Source: Pseudolactococcus laudensis (lineage in GTDB: Bacteria; Bacillota; Bacilli; Lactobacillales; Streptococcaceae). From it: a DNA stretch of 64,000 bases. Below the pieces are notes generated by a model, which worked only from the letters and a program-made list of their open reading frames with translations, had not been told where the DNA came from and searched no databases. The position numbers were made by a program, and so were the translations under genes. The stretch covers positions 1 through 64,000 of the forward strand of contig NZ_JACBNY010000003.1 in NCBI RefSeq assembly GCF_013449735.1. Direction: 5' to 3'. Shown piece by piece: positions 8,488-19,204 of this stretch (position 1 is its first letter; every line of letters begins with the position of its first letter).

Positions 8488-8514
8488 TTAGCACTTAGCA
8501 ACTACGAGTGCTAA
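8488..8514 (+). promoter_or_regulatory. CIRCE operator 2
   Basis: TTAGCACTT-N9-GAGTGCTAA, 17 of 18 arm positions, covering the transcription start and 5' UTR. HrcA is expected to bind here and block the promoter when unfolded-protein load is low. Confidence 0.93.
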
Positions 8515-8529
8515 AAAGAGGTGTTCAAC

Positions 8530-9579
8530 ATGATTACAAAACGCCAACAACAAATTTTAAATCTCATCATATCGCTTTATACACAAACGCATAAAGCGGT
8601 AGGCTCTAAGGCTTTGATGAGCTCGATTAATGCCTCTAGTGCGACAATCAGAAATGATATGAAGTCACTAGAAACACTTGGGTTCATCCAAAAAGAGCAT
8701 ACGTCATCTGGTCGCGTGCCAAGTGTTACAGGTTATAAATACTTCGTTGAAAACTTTTTGAAACCTGGGAAATTAGACAATAATGATGTTTATCAGGTGA
8801 TGAAACGTTTCGACGGTGAGTTTTATAAACTGGATACGCTGTATCAACAGGCGGCTCAAATTTTATCTGATATGACTGGTTTTTCAACCTTCATCTTAAA
8901 TGTATCATTGAAAAATCAAATTTTATCAAAATTTGATATTGTTCAACTTGATAGCCACTCAGCAATGGCTGTGATGACACTTGATAGTGGATTAGTCAAA
9001 ACGATGCAGTTTTCACTGCCTAGGTCGATGACTTTAGATGATTTGACGACTTTCAAGTTTATTTCTGATGAACGGTTAGTTGGTAAAAGAATTTTGGATA
9101 TTCATTATTCTTTACTGACAGAGATTCCGCAAGTCGCACAGAAATATTTTGTCGTGACAACAGATGTCTTGCAACTCTTTGACCATGTCTTTTCAGATTT
9201 GTTCAAGGAAAACTTGATTTCGGCAGGTCGACAAAATTTATTAGAGTATTCGGATGATGTTGTTTCTCTTTACAAGATTTTGATGGATGACGAGGCGATT
9301 ATTCATGAGATCCGAGATATGGTATCCGATGACGAAATCAGAAGTGTTAAATTTGACTCTAGCTTGACAGAGAATCATCAGATTTCAAAAAACATCACCC
9401 TTATGACGCAACAATTTGTTGTGCCGTATAGAGGCCTGGGTACTTTAGCGCTAATGGGTCCAGTAGATTTAGACTATCAAAAGGTTGTTTCTACCATGGA
9501 CCTTGTGGCAAAGATTTTAACAATGAAACTGAGTGATTACTATCGTTATCTTGATGGTAACCACTATGAAGTAATATAA
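8530..9579 (+). CDS. hrcA: Heat-inducible transcription repressor HrcA
   Basis: 349-residue repressor of class I heat-shock genes. It has an N-terminal winged helix (MITKRQQQILNLIISLY to SSATIRNDMKSLETLGFIQKEHTSSGRVPS), then the GAF-like dimerisation and chaperonin-sensing domain. ATG 8530 is preferred over GTG 8521 because HrcA proteins start MIT[ED]RQ and AAAGAGG is correctly spaced for it. It autoregulates through the two CIRCE elements directly upstream and is the first gene of the operon. Confidence 0.95.
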   Translation: MITKRQQQILNLIISLYTQTHKAVGSKALMSSINASSATIRNDMKSLETLGFIQKEHTSSGRVPSVTGYKYFVENFLKPGKLDNNDVYQVMKRFDGEFYKLDTLYQQAAQILSDMTGFSTFILNVSLKNQILSKFDIVQLDSHSAMAVMTLDSGLVKTMQFSLPRSMTLDDLTTFKFISDERLVGKRILDIHYSLLTEIPQVAQKYFVVTTDVLQLFDHVFSDLFKENLISAGRQNLLEYSDDVVSLYKILMDDEAIIHEIRDMVSDDEIRSVKFDSSLTENHQISKNITLMTQQFVVPYRGLGTLALMGPVDLDYQKVVSTMDLVAKILTMKLSDYYRYLDGNHYEVI

Positions 9580-9606
9580 CATTCAAATGGTAAAAAAGGA
9601 GATGCA

Positions 9607-10140
9607 ATGTCTAAGAAAAAGCATAATGAAGATGTCGAAAAAGAATTAGCTCAGGAAGTTGAGAACGAAACGGTTTTGGAAGAAATTGTTGACGACGAAA
9701 TTGATGAGTTGGCAGAACTTCAAGCTAAGCTAGATGAGATGGAGAACAAGTATCTCAAGGCGCATGCGGAGATGCAAAACAATCAGCGTCGTGCTAACGA
9801 AGAACGTCAAACGATTTTGAAATATCGTTCACAAGACTTAGCGCGTAAAATCTTACCAAGTTTGGATAATCTTGAACGTGCGCTTGCAGTTGAAGGGTTG
9901 ACAGATGATGTTAAAAAAGGTTTGGAGATGACGCAGGAAAGTTTGCTCAATGCCCTTAAAGAAGAAGGTGTTGTTGAAGTGTCAACAGAAGGCGAATTTG
10001 ATCCTAACTTCCACATGTCAGTTCAAACTGCACCAGCAGACGATGAGCATCCAGCGGATACCATTGCACAAGTTTTACAAAAAGGGTATCAGCTCCACGA
10101 ACGCAACCTACGCCCAGCAATGGTTGTAGTTTATCAATAA
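9607..10140 (+). CDS. grpE: Nucleotide exchange factor GrpE
   Basis: 177-residue co-chaperone that releases ADP from DnaK. It has an acidic N-terminal tail ([24 protein letters not shown]), a long coiled-coil helix (about 35-100), and the C-terminal beta domain with the family signature around [32 protein letters not shown] precedes ATG 9607, 27 nt after hrcA, so it is in the same operon. Confidence 0.95.
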   Translation: MSKKKHNEDVEKELAQEVENETVLEEIVDDEIDELAELQAKLDEMENKYLKAHAEMQNNQRRANEERQTILKYRSQDLARKILPSLDNLERALAVEGLTDDVKKGLEMTQESLLNALKEEGVVEVSTEGEFDPNFHMSVQTAPADDEHPADTIAQVLQKGYQLHERNLRPAMVVVYQ

Positions 10141-10231
10141 TGAGTTATTTGACCGAAATGTCACAAAACTATGAATAAATTAACGAACGCGCGTAGCGCA
10201 CAAAAAGGATACGCATCGCGTAAACTTCCCA

Positions 10232-10290
10232 GATTTTATTTTCTGAAAGTGGTGATTTCATTGAATTCCCCCACTTCAGAAAATAAAATC
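10232..10290 (+). other. Long hairpin in the grpE-dnaK intergenic region
   Basis: GATTTTATTTTCTGAAAGTGG (10232-10252) pairs with 10271-10290 over about 20 bp with a single bulge; the loop is 18 nt. It is followed by an A-rich stretch instead of a T-run, so it is more likely an RNA-processing, stability or termination-attenuating element than a plain terminator. Just upstream lie GC-rich snippets (GCGCGTAGCGC). Confidence 0.75.
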
Positions 10291-10331
10291 AAAACAAACA
10301 AAAAATAAAATAAAATAAAAAAAGAAGGTAA

Positions 10332-12158
<1,827 letters not shown>

Positions 12159-12181
12159 TTAAAACGTATTGAAACGTGATG

Positions 12182-12213
12182 AAAAGCAGATTTTTAAGAA
12201 TCTGCTTTTTTTT
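12182..12213 (+). terminator. Terminator of the dnaK operon
   Basis: AAAAGCAGATT (12182-12192) pairs with AATCTGCTTTT (12199-12209), followed by a T-run. Confidence 0.9.
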
Positions 12214-12223
12214 CGTTAAAATG

Positions 12224-12251
12224 TTGACAGGGTATAAAAAGTATAGTAGAC
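12224..12251 (+). promoter_or_regulatory. Promoter of the Xre-membrane protein pair
   Basis: TTGACA (12224-12229), 16-nt spacer, TAGACT (12246-12251). The -10 directly abuts an inverted repeat. Confidence 0.55.
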
Positions 12252-12278
12252 TTTACGTATAGTTTATTTTACGTAAAG
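12251..12278. promoter_or_regulatory. Palindromic operator, probably for the Xre regulator
   Basis: Perfect 9-bp arms CTTTACGTA (12251-12259) and TACGTAAAG (12270-12278) with a 10-nt spacer, over the expected transcription start. This fits autoregulation by the Xre protein encoded just downstream. Confidence 0.6.
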
Positions 12279-12300
12279 CTAACTATATAGGAGGTGTCTT

Positions 12301-12507
12301 ATTAATAAAATAAAAGACTATCGCAAAGAATATGGTGTTTCTCAAGAGGCGTTAGCTGAAGCGATGGAAGTGACAAGACAAACAATCATTTCACTTGAAA
12401 AAGAAAAATACACGGCATCGCTAAATCTGGCCTATAAATTAGCCCAGTATTTCAATACAACGATTGAGGATATTTTTTTTAGTGATGCTGAACATGGTAG
12501 GGGATGA
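12301..12507 (+). CDS. Small Xre-family transcriptional regulator with an ATT start
   Basis: 68-residue stand-alone Cro/C1 helix-turn-helix protein: INKIKDYRKEYGVSQEALAE, AMEVTRQTIISLEKEK, then LAYKLAQYFNTTIEDIFF, the classic full-length YozG-like layout. No ATG, GTG or TTG exists at the right place. ATT 12301 lies 6 nt after a perfect AGGAGG (12289-12294), so ATT is the likely initiator; the only in-frame ATG (12364) would cut off helix 1. It is followed by a membrane-protein gene, a common pairing. A weak start would limit its own synthesis; a mutated ATG is the alternative. Confidence 0.7.
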   Translation: MNKIKDYRKEYGVSQEALAEAMEVTRQTIISLEKEKYTASLNLAYKLAQYFNTTIEDIFFSDAEHGRG

Positions 12508-12514
12508 AAAAAAT

Positions 12515-12949
12515 ATGTTTAAATATTTATTTAGTAAAAATATCAAGACAGACAGTGATTATAAAAAGTATCGGCTTATTGAATATGCTATCATGGTCAT
12601 TGCTATCATCGCAACTGCTATCCTTGAATTAAAGTTAGCTAGTGGAGAAATGGACTTTATCCTTGGTTTTCTACTAGGACTAGGAATTGTATTTTTGGGT
12701 TACTCCTTACAGATATTTAGGGAATTATCAAATCCAGAAAAACTACACGCCGCAAGAATTAAGACAACTGACGAACGCAGAAAACAGTTGGAGTCAGAGA
12801 TTTGGGCACAGGTAGGCAGAGTCTTAACCTGTCTCATTGCAATCTTTCTGGTCGTGTCAATCAGACAATCTCTAGCACTTAATAATCAAATGCTCATTGT
12901 CATCATCTATGCCATCTTATTTTATCGTGCTTATAGATTGAGAAAATAA
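12515..12949 (+). CDS. Membrane protein paired with the Xre regulator
   Basis: 144 residues from ATG 12515, with TM segments at about 24-41, 48-66, 99-118 and 122-138 and a charged cytoplasmic loop (70-97, SNPEKLHAARIKTTDERRK). I chose ATG 12515 because GGGGA at 12500-12504 is suitably spaced; ATG 12464 lies inside the xre gene without a ribosome site. The function is unknown. Small Xre plus multi-TM membrane protein cassettes are common in Firmicutes. Confidence 0.6.
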   Translation: MFKYLFSKNIKTDSDYKKYRLIEYAIMVIAIIATAILELKLASGEMDFILGFLLGLGIVFLGYSLQIFRELSNPEKLHAARIKTTDERRKQLESEIWAQVGRVLTCLIAIFLVVSIRQSLALNNQMLIVIIYAILFYRAYRLRK

Positions 12950-13003
12950 AAGATTTATACAGTTAAAACCTGGAATATTCAGACTATTATGATAAAATTA
13001 AAT

Positions 13004-13012
13004 TGTTATAAT
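13004..13012 (+). promoter_or_regulatory. Extended -10 promoter of the ABC-2 exporter operon
   Basis: TGT plus perfect TATAAT (13007-13012), about 78 nt before the ATPase gene. Confidence 0.5.
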
Positions 13013-13089
13013 GACTTATTAAAATTGTCGGTATGGGGGGATGATATCATATCGTAAGTCTTTAGCGACTAGAAAAAAGGAGAGTAGAT

Positions 13090-13983
13090 GTGTTAAAACT
13101 AGAGAGTATCACGAAACAATTTGGTGATAAAATTGCTGTTGATCAGCTAGACATGACCGTCAAACCAGGCGAAATTATGGGGCTGATTGGTCAAAATGGT
13201 GCAGGTAAAACGACAACTTTTCGGATGATTTTAGATTTCATCAAACCAGATAATGGTCAGATTACTTGGCAAGGTGCGCCTATCACACAAGATATTAAGC
13301 AAAAGATTGGCTTTCTACCTGAAGAACGTGGCCTTTATCAAAAGTTGACGATTGAAGAACAAATCTTGTATTTTGCTGAGCTCCATGGCATGAAACGAGC
13401 AGAGGCACGCACTGAGCTTGTAAGTTGGATGGACAAATTAGAAGTTGTCGGTAAACTCACAGATAAGGTGCAAACTCTTTCAAAAGGGAACGCCCAGAAA
13501 GTTCAGTTCATCGCGACGCTGATTCATCGCCCTGATTTTCTGATTTTGGATGAACCGTTCACAGGACTTGACCCAGTCAATACTAGTCTCTTGATGTCGG
13601 AAATTAAAACGCTCAAGGAAAATGGTGCAGCGATTATTTTCTCAAGTCATAATATGAGTGGTGTAGAGTTACTCAGTGATCAGTTAACCATGCTTAAAAA
13701 AGGTAAAGTCGTCTTGCAAGGTGATATTTATGGGATTCGGGATAGTTTTGGTCGCACACAAATTTATGTGGAAAGTGATGTACCAAATTCTGAATTATCA
13801 GCTATATCAGGTGTTAAAACGATTGAGAAACAGGGTGCTGGCCGCATGATTCATGTCAGTGAGGCAGCTGTTGGTCGAGAGATTTTCAAGCAAGTTAGTC
13901 AATCTGGCTATGTTCAAGCTTTTGTGCAAGCGCCACCGACGCTAGATGAAATTTTCCGTAAGGAGGTCGCTGAAAATGTTTAA
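13090..13983 (+). CDS. ABC transporter ATP-binding protein (NatA-like)
   Basis: 297-residue ATPase of an ABC-2 exporter. Walker A is GQNGAGKTT (34-42), the signature LSKGNAQKVQF lies near 137, Walker B is FLILDEPFTGLDP near 155 and the H-loop is in IIFSSHNMSG. The C-terminal 80 residues are the accessory domain typical of NatA/YhaQ-type proteins. It starts with GTG 13090 after AAAAAGGAG; the ATG at 13088 hits a stop. Its 3' end overlaps the permease gene by 8 nt. Substrate unknown; NatAB proteins export Na+ and relatives export drugs or peptides. Confidence 0.85.
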   Translation: MLKLESITKQFGDKIAVDQLDMTVKPGEIMGLIGQNGAGKTTTFRMILDFIKPDNGQITWQGAPITQDIKQKIGFLPEERGLYQKLTIEEQILYFAELHGMKRAEARTELVSWMDKLEVVGKLTDKVQTLSKGNAQKVQFIATLIHRPDFLILDEPFTGLDPVNTSLLMSEIKTLKENGAAIIFSSHNMSGVELLSDQLTMLKKGKVVLQGDIYGIRDSFGRTQIYVESDVPNSELSAISGVKTIEKQGAGRMIHVSEAAVGREIFKQVSQSGYVQAFVQAPPTLDEIFRKEVAENV

Positions 13984-15196
13984 ACAAATGAAATTAGTCG
14001 CAGGACAAGTTTACCGTACAAAAATTAAAACCCCCAGTTTTTGGCTAGCTGTTTTAACGCCTTTGCTGATACCTATTGTGATGTTTGCTGTCGGTTTTAT
14101 TATCGCCAAAACAAGCGATGATGCAGCGCCCAAACTTGCAGTGGTAGATAATCCAGTACTTGCGCAGACTATAAAGTCAGGTAAATTACTAGATGCTGAC
14201 ATTATAGAAGTATCTGATGTTGACACGGCGAAGAAAAAAATTATATCCGATAAACTAGATGGTTATTTAGTTAAAAAAGACGATAGCTATACCTTGGTCA
14301 CGTCAACAGATGGGACGATGAAATTTACAGAGGGTACAGTTAGAACAGCATTATCACAGATTGAGTTAGCAGACAAGGCGAGCCAATTGAAGTTAAGTGC
14401 ACAGGAGTTAGCGAGTTTACAACAACCAGCTGAATTGACCATGAAAACTTTGAGTGATAAAGGTGAGACAGATGGTGGTGCAGGTAAAAATGTCGCAAAT
14501 TCCGCTATTTCTTTAGCAGTCACAATTGTCATTTTTACATTGTTAATGGTTTATACAAACATGATTGCACAAGAAATAGCGAATGAAAAATCAAGTCGTA
14601 TCATGGAAACATTACTAGCAGCTACAAGCGCTAAAGTCCAATATTATGGAAAAATTATGGGTATTGGCTTACTTGTACTCACGCATATCTTGTTTTATGT
14701 TGTCTTGGGAGTGGGGGCAAGCGTCATCTTAAACGATAATAAGATGGTCAAAGGTGTCCTGGAGATGGTTAAAGGAGTTGATAGTAACTTTTTGATTTTC
14801 TCTGTTCTGATGTTAGTCGTTGGACTTTTATCTTATCTATTCTTGACGGCGATTATCGCAAGTCTTATTAATGACCAAAGTCAGGTACAACAAGCAGTTC
14901 AGCCTATTGTTTTCCTATCTATGATTGGTTACATGGCCGGGATTGTTGGCGGAACTGTTCCAAATAATGTTGTTTTAAAAGGTTTGAGTTTTATACCTTT
15001 TGTGTCGACAACATTAATGCCGAGTCGTTTGGCTACAGAGGTGTCTACACTGACTAGTGCTTACATTGCTTTAGCGATACAAGCACTTGCATTGATTGTT
15101 GTTGCAAAATTTGGTGAGCGAATTTATGCCAAAAATGTCTTGAGTTATTCTGACGAAAAAATCTTTAAACAGTTTGTCCAAAACCTCAAAAAATAA
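13976..15196 (+). CDS. ABC-2 type permease (NatB/YhaP-like)
   Basis: 406-residue permease with TM1 near residues 20-45, a large extracytoplasmic domain (50-170), and about five C-terminal TMs (175-395), the standard NatB/YhaP topology. LLAATSAKVQYYGKIMGIG is the conserved cytoplasmic coupling region. The start is ATG 13976 (MFKQMKLVAGQVYRTKIKT), behind AAGGAGG inside the ATPase gene; upstream codons in frame belong to that gene. It forms the membrane half of the exporter. Confidence 0.85.
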   Translation: MFKQMKLVAGQVYRTKIKTPSFWLAVLTPLLIPIVMFAVGFIIAKTSDDAAPKLAVVDNPVLAQTIKSGKLLDADIIEVSDVDTAKKKIISDKLDGYLVKKDDSYTLVTSTDGTMKFTEGTVRTALSQIELADKASQLKLSAQELASLQQPAELTMKTLSDKGETDGGAGKNVANSAISLAVTIVIFTLLMVYTNMIAQEIANEKSSRIMETLLAATSAKVQYYGKIMGIGLLVLTHILFYVVLGVGASVILNDNKMVKGVLEMVKGVDSNFLIFSVLMLVVGLLSYLFLTAIIASLINDQSQVQQAVQPIVFLSMIGYMAGIVGGTVPNNVVLKGLSFIPFVSTTLMPSRLATEVSTLTSAYIALAIQALALIVVAKFGERIYAKNVLSYSDEKIFKQFVQNLKK

Positions 15197-15197
15197 T

Positions 15198-15229
15198 AAA
15201 AAATCCCTGAGATAAACGGGGATTTTTTT
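15198..15229 (+). terminator. Terminator of the ABC-2 exporter operon
   Basis: AAAAAATCCC (15198-15207) pairs with GGGATTTTTT (15219-15228) with T residues after. It starts 2 nt after the permease stop. Confidence 0.85.
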
Positions 15230-15253
15230 CGTATATAAAAGTGAGGTGAAAAT

Positions 15254-15931
15254 ATGCATATGAAAATGATAATTGCACAATTAAAAGAACATTTAAAACT
15301 TGTTATAGGCATCAGTATTGTTCTTATTTTAGTTGTATTTTTTTGGTTAAAAAGCACGACTAATAGAATTGAGGATTCTCCTATACTGTCAGATAAAATT
15401 TCAGTTCCAGAACAGAATGCTCAGCCAAATTCTAAGAAACTTATCGAAAGTCAAAAGTCTGAGATTAATAAACAAATTATGGTCGACATTAAAGGCGCAG
15501 TGAAAAAACCTGCGGTCTATAAAGTAAATAGTAATGCTAGGGTCAATGATGTTATTACTTTGGCAGGAGGTTTGACAAGTCAAGCGGATGGGAAATCGAT
15601 TAATCTAGCTCAAAAGGTGACGGATGAGATGATTATTTATGTAGCAAGTGTTGGTGAAAATGTCACTGCCGTGCCCTCATCATCACCAACAGATAAAGCT
15701 ATTAATGAACAAGGTAAAGCAGTGACCACGACATCAGATAAAGTGAATATCAATACGGCTGATATTGCGCAGCTCCAAACCTTGAAAGGTATCGGAGCAA
15801 AGAAAGCTCAGGATATCCTTGATTATCGAGAACAAAACGGACCTTTTAAAACACCAGAAGAATTGGGCAAGGTCTCTGGTTTTGGGGAGAAAACGATTGA
15901 AAAACTTAGAGAAAGCATTACAGTGGATTGA
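15254..15931 (+). CDS. comEA: Competence protein ComEA
   Basis: 225-residue membrane-anchored DNA receptor for transformation. It has one N-terminal TM (about 17-34), an SLBB domain (about 75-130, VDIKGAVKKPAVYKV), a flexible Ser/Thr linker, and a C-terminal double helix-hairpin-helix (160-225) with VNINTADIAQLQTLKGIGAK and KVSGFGEKTIEKL, which binds double-stranded DNA. ATG 15254 follows GAGGTG. It overlaps comEC by 35 nt and forms the late-competence comE operon. No competence-box (ComX) promoter was recognised upstream. Confidence 0.93.
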   Translation: MHMKMIIAQLKEHLKLVIGISIVLILVVFFWLKSTTNRIEDSPILSDKISVPEQNAQPNSKKLIESQKSEINKQIMVDIKGAVKKPAVYKVNSNARVNDVITLAGGLTSQADGKSINLAQKVTDEMIIYVASVGENVTAVPSSSPTDKAINEQGKAVTTTSDKVNINTADIAQLQTLKGIGAKKAQDILDYREQNGPFKTPEELGKVSGFGEKTIEKLRESITVD

Positions 15932-18149
15932 TTTACCAACGATTTTTATCGCCTATTTTTCAGTCATTATCTACTATACGATTTTTCGGTTCTCCTATTT
16001 GATATTAGTCTATCTTGTGATTTCTTTACTAGCGTTAATCTGGCACAATGGTATTGGAGCTTGTCTAAAGCTCAGTTTAATTTTATTTGTCTTTGCGAGT
16101 ATATGCATGGTGATTAAGCAACAAGAAACTAATGATTTTGCGCGTGAGACAAAAGTGACAGAAATTACCCCAATACTTGATACGATTCAAGTGAACGGAG
16201 ACCAAGTCTCGTTTCGTGGTAAGTCAGGTAAACAAATCTACCAAGTTTACTATAAGGTACCCACAGAGCAAGAACAGCAGTACTTTATGACATTATCGCA
16301 ATCAGTTGTTCTATCCGTTTCGAGTCAGTTGGAACTAGCTAATCAGAAACGAAATTTCAACGGCTTTGATTATCAAACCTATCTTAAAACACAAAATATT
16401 TATCGTGTTTTGACAATTGATCAAATATTAGACATCAAAACGAAAAAAAGCTGGAGTCTGCCGCTTTTAAGACGCAAAGCTATTTTATTTTGTGAGCAAA
16501 ATTTCCCACAACCGATGTCAGCCTATATGACAGGGCTACTTTTTGGACATCTAGGGAAAGACTTTGATGAAATGGGTAGTATTTACACTAGTTTGGGGAT
16601 TATGCACCTCTTTGCCTTAACCGGCATGCAAGTTTCATTTTTTGTTGATTTTTTACGTAAAGGTTTATTCAGACTCGGTTTTAGACGCGATGTCGTTGAT
16701 CTATTTCAAATACCATTTTCAATCTTTTATGCCGGTATGACAGGTTGTTCAGTATCTGTTATCAGGTCATTAATTCAGAAAGTTTTAGCCAATTTTGGTA
16801 GCAAGCATCTTGATAATTTCAGTCTGACTCTGTTTCTTTTATTTCTGATCATGCCCAAATTTCTTCTAACCACGGGTGGCACCTTGTCACTCCTTTTCGC
16901 ATTTGTCATCTCCACGTTCGGCGATCGCTTTGAAAAGCTACCGAAATATCGCAAGCTACTAGCTGAAAGCTTGACACTTTCTCTATCAGTTCTACCGCTC
17001 CTTATCCTTTACTTTCATAATTTTCAACCCTTCTCGATTCTTTTTACATTTGTCTTCAGCTTTCTTTTTGATGTTCTTTTTCTACCAGGATTATCCCTTA
17101 TTTTTTTGTTGGCAATGGCGACAGGCTTTTCGTTAACGCAAGTTAATATGATTTTCCAGTGGCTTGAAGGCCTTATAAAATTAGTCGATAGCTGGCATCA
17201 TTATCCACTGATTCTAGGAAAACCAACAGCCTTCGTTTTTCTGGCAATGTTAGTTGTGACTGGCTTTTTAATCGATCAGTGGTTCAAGCTAAAAGTCAGG
17301 TATAGTTTGTTGCTGATTTTGCTGAGTTTATTTTTCGTGACTAAAAATCCACCACTACCATCGATTACGATGGTAGATATTGGTCAAGGAGACAGTATTT
17401 TTTTACAGGACAGATTGAACCGTCGAAATATTTTAATTGATACAGGTGGTCGGGTTCAGTTTGGCGCGACGAAAAAGTTGCAGGAGCGAACGACATCAGC
17501 AATGGCTGATAAGACTTTGATTCCCTACTTGAAAAGTATAGGTGTCAGTGAAATTGACACGTTAGTTGTGACACATACAGACGAGGATCATATGGGAGAT
17601 TTGCTTGCAGTCGCCAATCAAATTAAGATCAAAAGAATATTGACTAGTGAAGGGAGTCTCAAACATGCAAAGTTTGTCAACCTTCTAAAAAAAACGCACG
17701 CTAAAATTCTGGTGGCACATGTCGGTCAACGTTTAAAAATTTTTGACCGTTATTTAGAAGTGCTGTATCCATTAGCCTCAGGGGATGGTAAGAATAATGA
17801 TTCGATTGTTTTACATGGAAAATTGTATGGTAAGAATTTTTTGTTTACAGGGGATTTGGAGGAGCCTGGCGAGCGTGAGTTGTTGGCGCATTATCCGATA
17901 CTTGCAGTGGATGTTTTAAAGGCAGGTCATCATGGCTCGAAAACGTCATCATCTGAGCCTTTTGTTAAGGCGATTAATCCGTCTATCGCTTTGATTTCTT
18001 GTGGTTTGGATAATCGCTATGGGCATCCAAGTACAGAGACTCTCACGACTTTTAGGAGATATGGCATTCAAATTTTTCGAACAGATGAAAGTGGTGCTAT
18101 TAAATTTGAGAAAAACAGTAAATCTTGGCATATCTCGACGGTAAAGTGA
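15897..18149 (+). CDS. comEC: DNA internalization protein ComEC/Rec2
   Basis: About 750 residues. An N-terminal hydrophobic region with DUF4131 is followed by the multi-TM competence domain (about 200-470; PQPMSAYMTGLLFGHLG, LFALTGMQVSFFVDF) that forms the DNA channel. The C-terminal metallo-beta-lactamase domain has THTDEDHMGD near residue 558 and AGHHGSKTSS near 680. I placed the start at TTG 15897, 7 nt after GGGGAG, because earlier in-frame codons lie in the comEA HhH region. The gene is intact, so the uptake machinery here is apparently functional. Confidence 0.9.
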   Translation: MKNLEKALQWIDLPTIFIAYFSVIIYYTIFRFSYLILVYLVISLLALIWHNGIGACLKLSLILFVFASICMVIKQQETNDFARETKVTEITPILDTIQVNGDQVSFRGKSGKQIYQVYYKVPTEQEQQYFMTLSQSVVLSVSSQLELANQKRNFNGFDYQTYLKTQNIYRVLTIDQILDIKTKKSWSLPLLRRKAILFCEQNFPQPMSAYMTGLLFGHLGKDFDEMGSIYTSLGIMHLFALTGMQVSFFVDFLRKGLFRLGFRRDVVDLFQIPFSIFYAGMTGCSVSVIRSLIQKVLANFGSKHLDNFSLTLFLLFLIMPKFLLTTGGTLSLLFAFVISTFGDRFEKLPKYRKLLAESLTLSLSVLPLLILYFHNFQPFSILFTFVFSFLFDVLFLPGLSLIFLLAMATGFSLTQVNMIFQWLEGLIKLVDSWHHYPLILGKPTAFVFLAMLVVTGFLIDQWFKLKVRYSLLLILLSLFFVTKNPPLPSITMVDIGQGDSIFLQDRLNRRNILIDTGGRVQFGATKKLQERTTSAMADKTLIPYLKSIGVSEIDTLVVTHTDEDHMGDLLAVANQIKIKRILTSEGSLKHAKFVNLLKKTHAKILVAHVGQRLKIFDRYLEVLYPLASGDGKNNDSIVLHGKLYGKNFLFTGDLEEPGERELLAHYPILAVDVLKAGHHGSKTSSSEPFVKAINPSIALISCGLDNRYGHPSTETLTTFRRYGIQIFRTDESGAIKFEKNSKSWHISTVK

Positions 18150-18214
18150 TAGAATAGAGGCAATACTTTAGAAAAAAAGTACTGATGGAATCACTCTGTT
18201 TTGACATAGCGTTA

Positions 18215-18260
18215 GCTTAGGTCAAGTTTCAAGCTTTTATAAAATGAAAGTGTAGAAAGA
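18215..18260 (+). repeat. Dispersed 46-bp intergenic element, copy 2
   Basis: Matches 4705-4750 without gaps (AGGTCAAGTTT, AAAATGAAA, AGAAAG at the same spacing). GC-rich hairpin snippets (GCAGCGATAGCG) follow within the 204-nt comEC-estA gap. Confidence 0.55.
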
Positions 18261-18353
18261 CTTGAGTGGACGTGAGGTCGCAAATACCCCTACTTGGACG
18301 CAGCGATAGCGTAGAAAGGCATTGTGCGTTGAAAAGACGTGCAAATTTATATC

Positions 18354-19148
18354 ATGGCCCTATTAAAAATCGATTACTACTCAGAAATACTAGGTATGGT
18401 GCGCACGGTCAACGTGTTATACCCTGAATCTCGGAAAAATCCAGATAAGGATGTGCCGACAACAGATATTCCTGTTCTTTACTTGTTGCATGGGATGTCT
18501 GGCAATCAAGATTCTTGGTTAAACCGTTCGGGGATTGAGCGTTTGGTTAGAAATACCAATTTGGCAGTTGTCATGCCGTCAACAGATTTGGCTTGGTACA
18601 CGAATACAACTTATGGGGCAAGATATTATGATGCAATTGTAGATGAGTTGCCAGAAGTGCTGCATAATTTCCTACCGAATCTGTCTACAAAACGGGAGAA
18701 AAACTTTATTGCTGGTTTATCTATGGGCGGATATGGGGCTTTTAAAATAGCGCTTGCGTCTAACAAATTTTCCTATGCGGCGAGTTTATCAGGTGCGATT
18801 TCATTTGAAAATGTTGCAAGAGAAGAGATGGGAGATTTGTCTTATTGGCAAGGTGTTTTTAGTGATTTAGATAAATTTGACGAATCGGTTAATTCTGTCC
18901 AAAAACTGGCTTCTGATTTTGCGAAAACATTTGGTAATGATAAACCAAAACTTTACGCTTGGTGTGGTCACCAAGATTTTCTCTATCCCGCTAATAATTT
19001 TGCGGTCCAAGACTTGAAGGATAAGGACTTTGACGTTATTTATGAAACGGCGGATGGGACACATGAATGGTATTATTGGACTAAAATGATGGATCGTGTG
19101 CTTGAATTTCTTCCTATAAAATATAATCAGGAAGAACGTTTATCATAA
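18354..19148 (+). CDS. estA: Alpha/beta-hydrolase esterase (tributyrin esterase EstA type)
   Basis: 264-residue esterase D/S-formylglutathione-hydrolase-like enzyme similar to lactococcal EstA, which cleaves short-chain esters. YLLHGMSGNQDSWLNRSGIE contains the oxyanion region. GLSMGGYGA is the nucleophile elbow (Ser about 121), the Asp of the triad is probably in WCGHQDFLY, and His in DGTHEWYYW. ATG 18354 (MALLKIDYYSEILGM) matches the family start, but the ribosome site is weak; GTG 18339 is possible. The gene is monocistronic with a strong terminator. Confidence 0.85.
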   Translation: MALLKIDYYSEILGMVRTVNVLYPESRKNPDKDVPTTDIPVLYLLHGMSGNQDSWLNRSGIERLVRNTNLAVVMPSTDLAWYTNTTYGARYYDAIVDELPEVLHNFLPNLSTKREKNFIAGLSMGGYGAFKIALASNKFSYAASLSGAISFENVAREEMGDLSYWQGVFSDLDKFDESVNSVQKLASDFAKTFGNDKPKLYAWCGHQDFLYPANNFAVQDLKDKDFDVIYETADGTHEWYYWTKMMDRVLEFLPIKYNQEERLS

Positions 19149-19176
19149 AAGTGAAAACTTTTTTGGTTTTTTTCAG

Positions 19177-19204
19177 AAAATCAGTCCAGAGTCTGATTTT
19201 TTTG
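19177..19204 (+). terminator. Terminator of estA
   Basis: AAAATCAG (19177-19184) pairs with CTGATTTT (19193-19200), with a T-run after. Confidence 0.85.
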
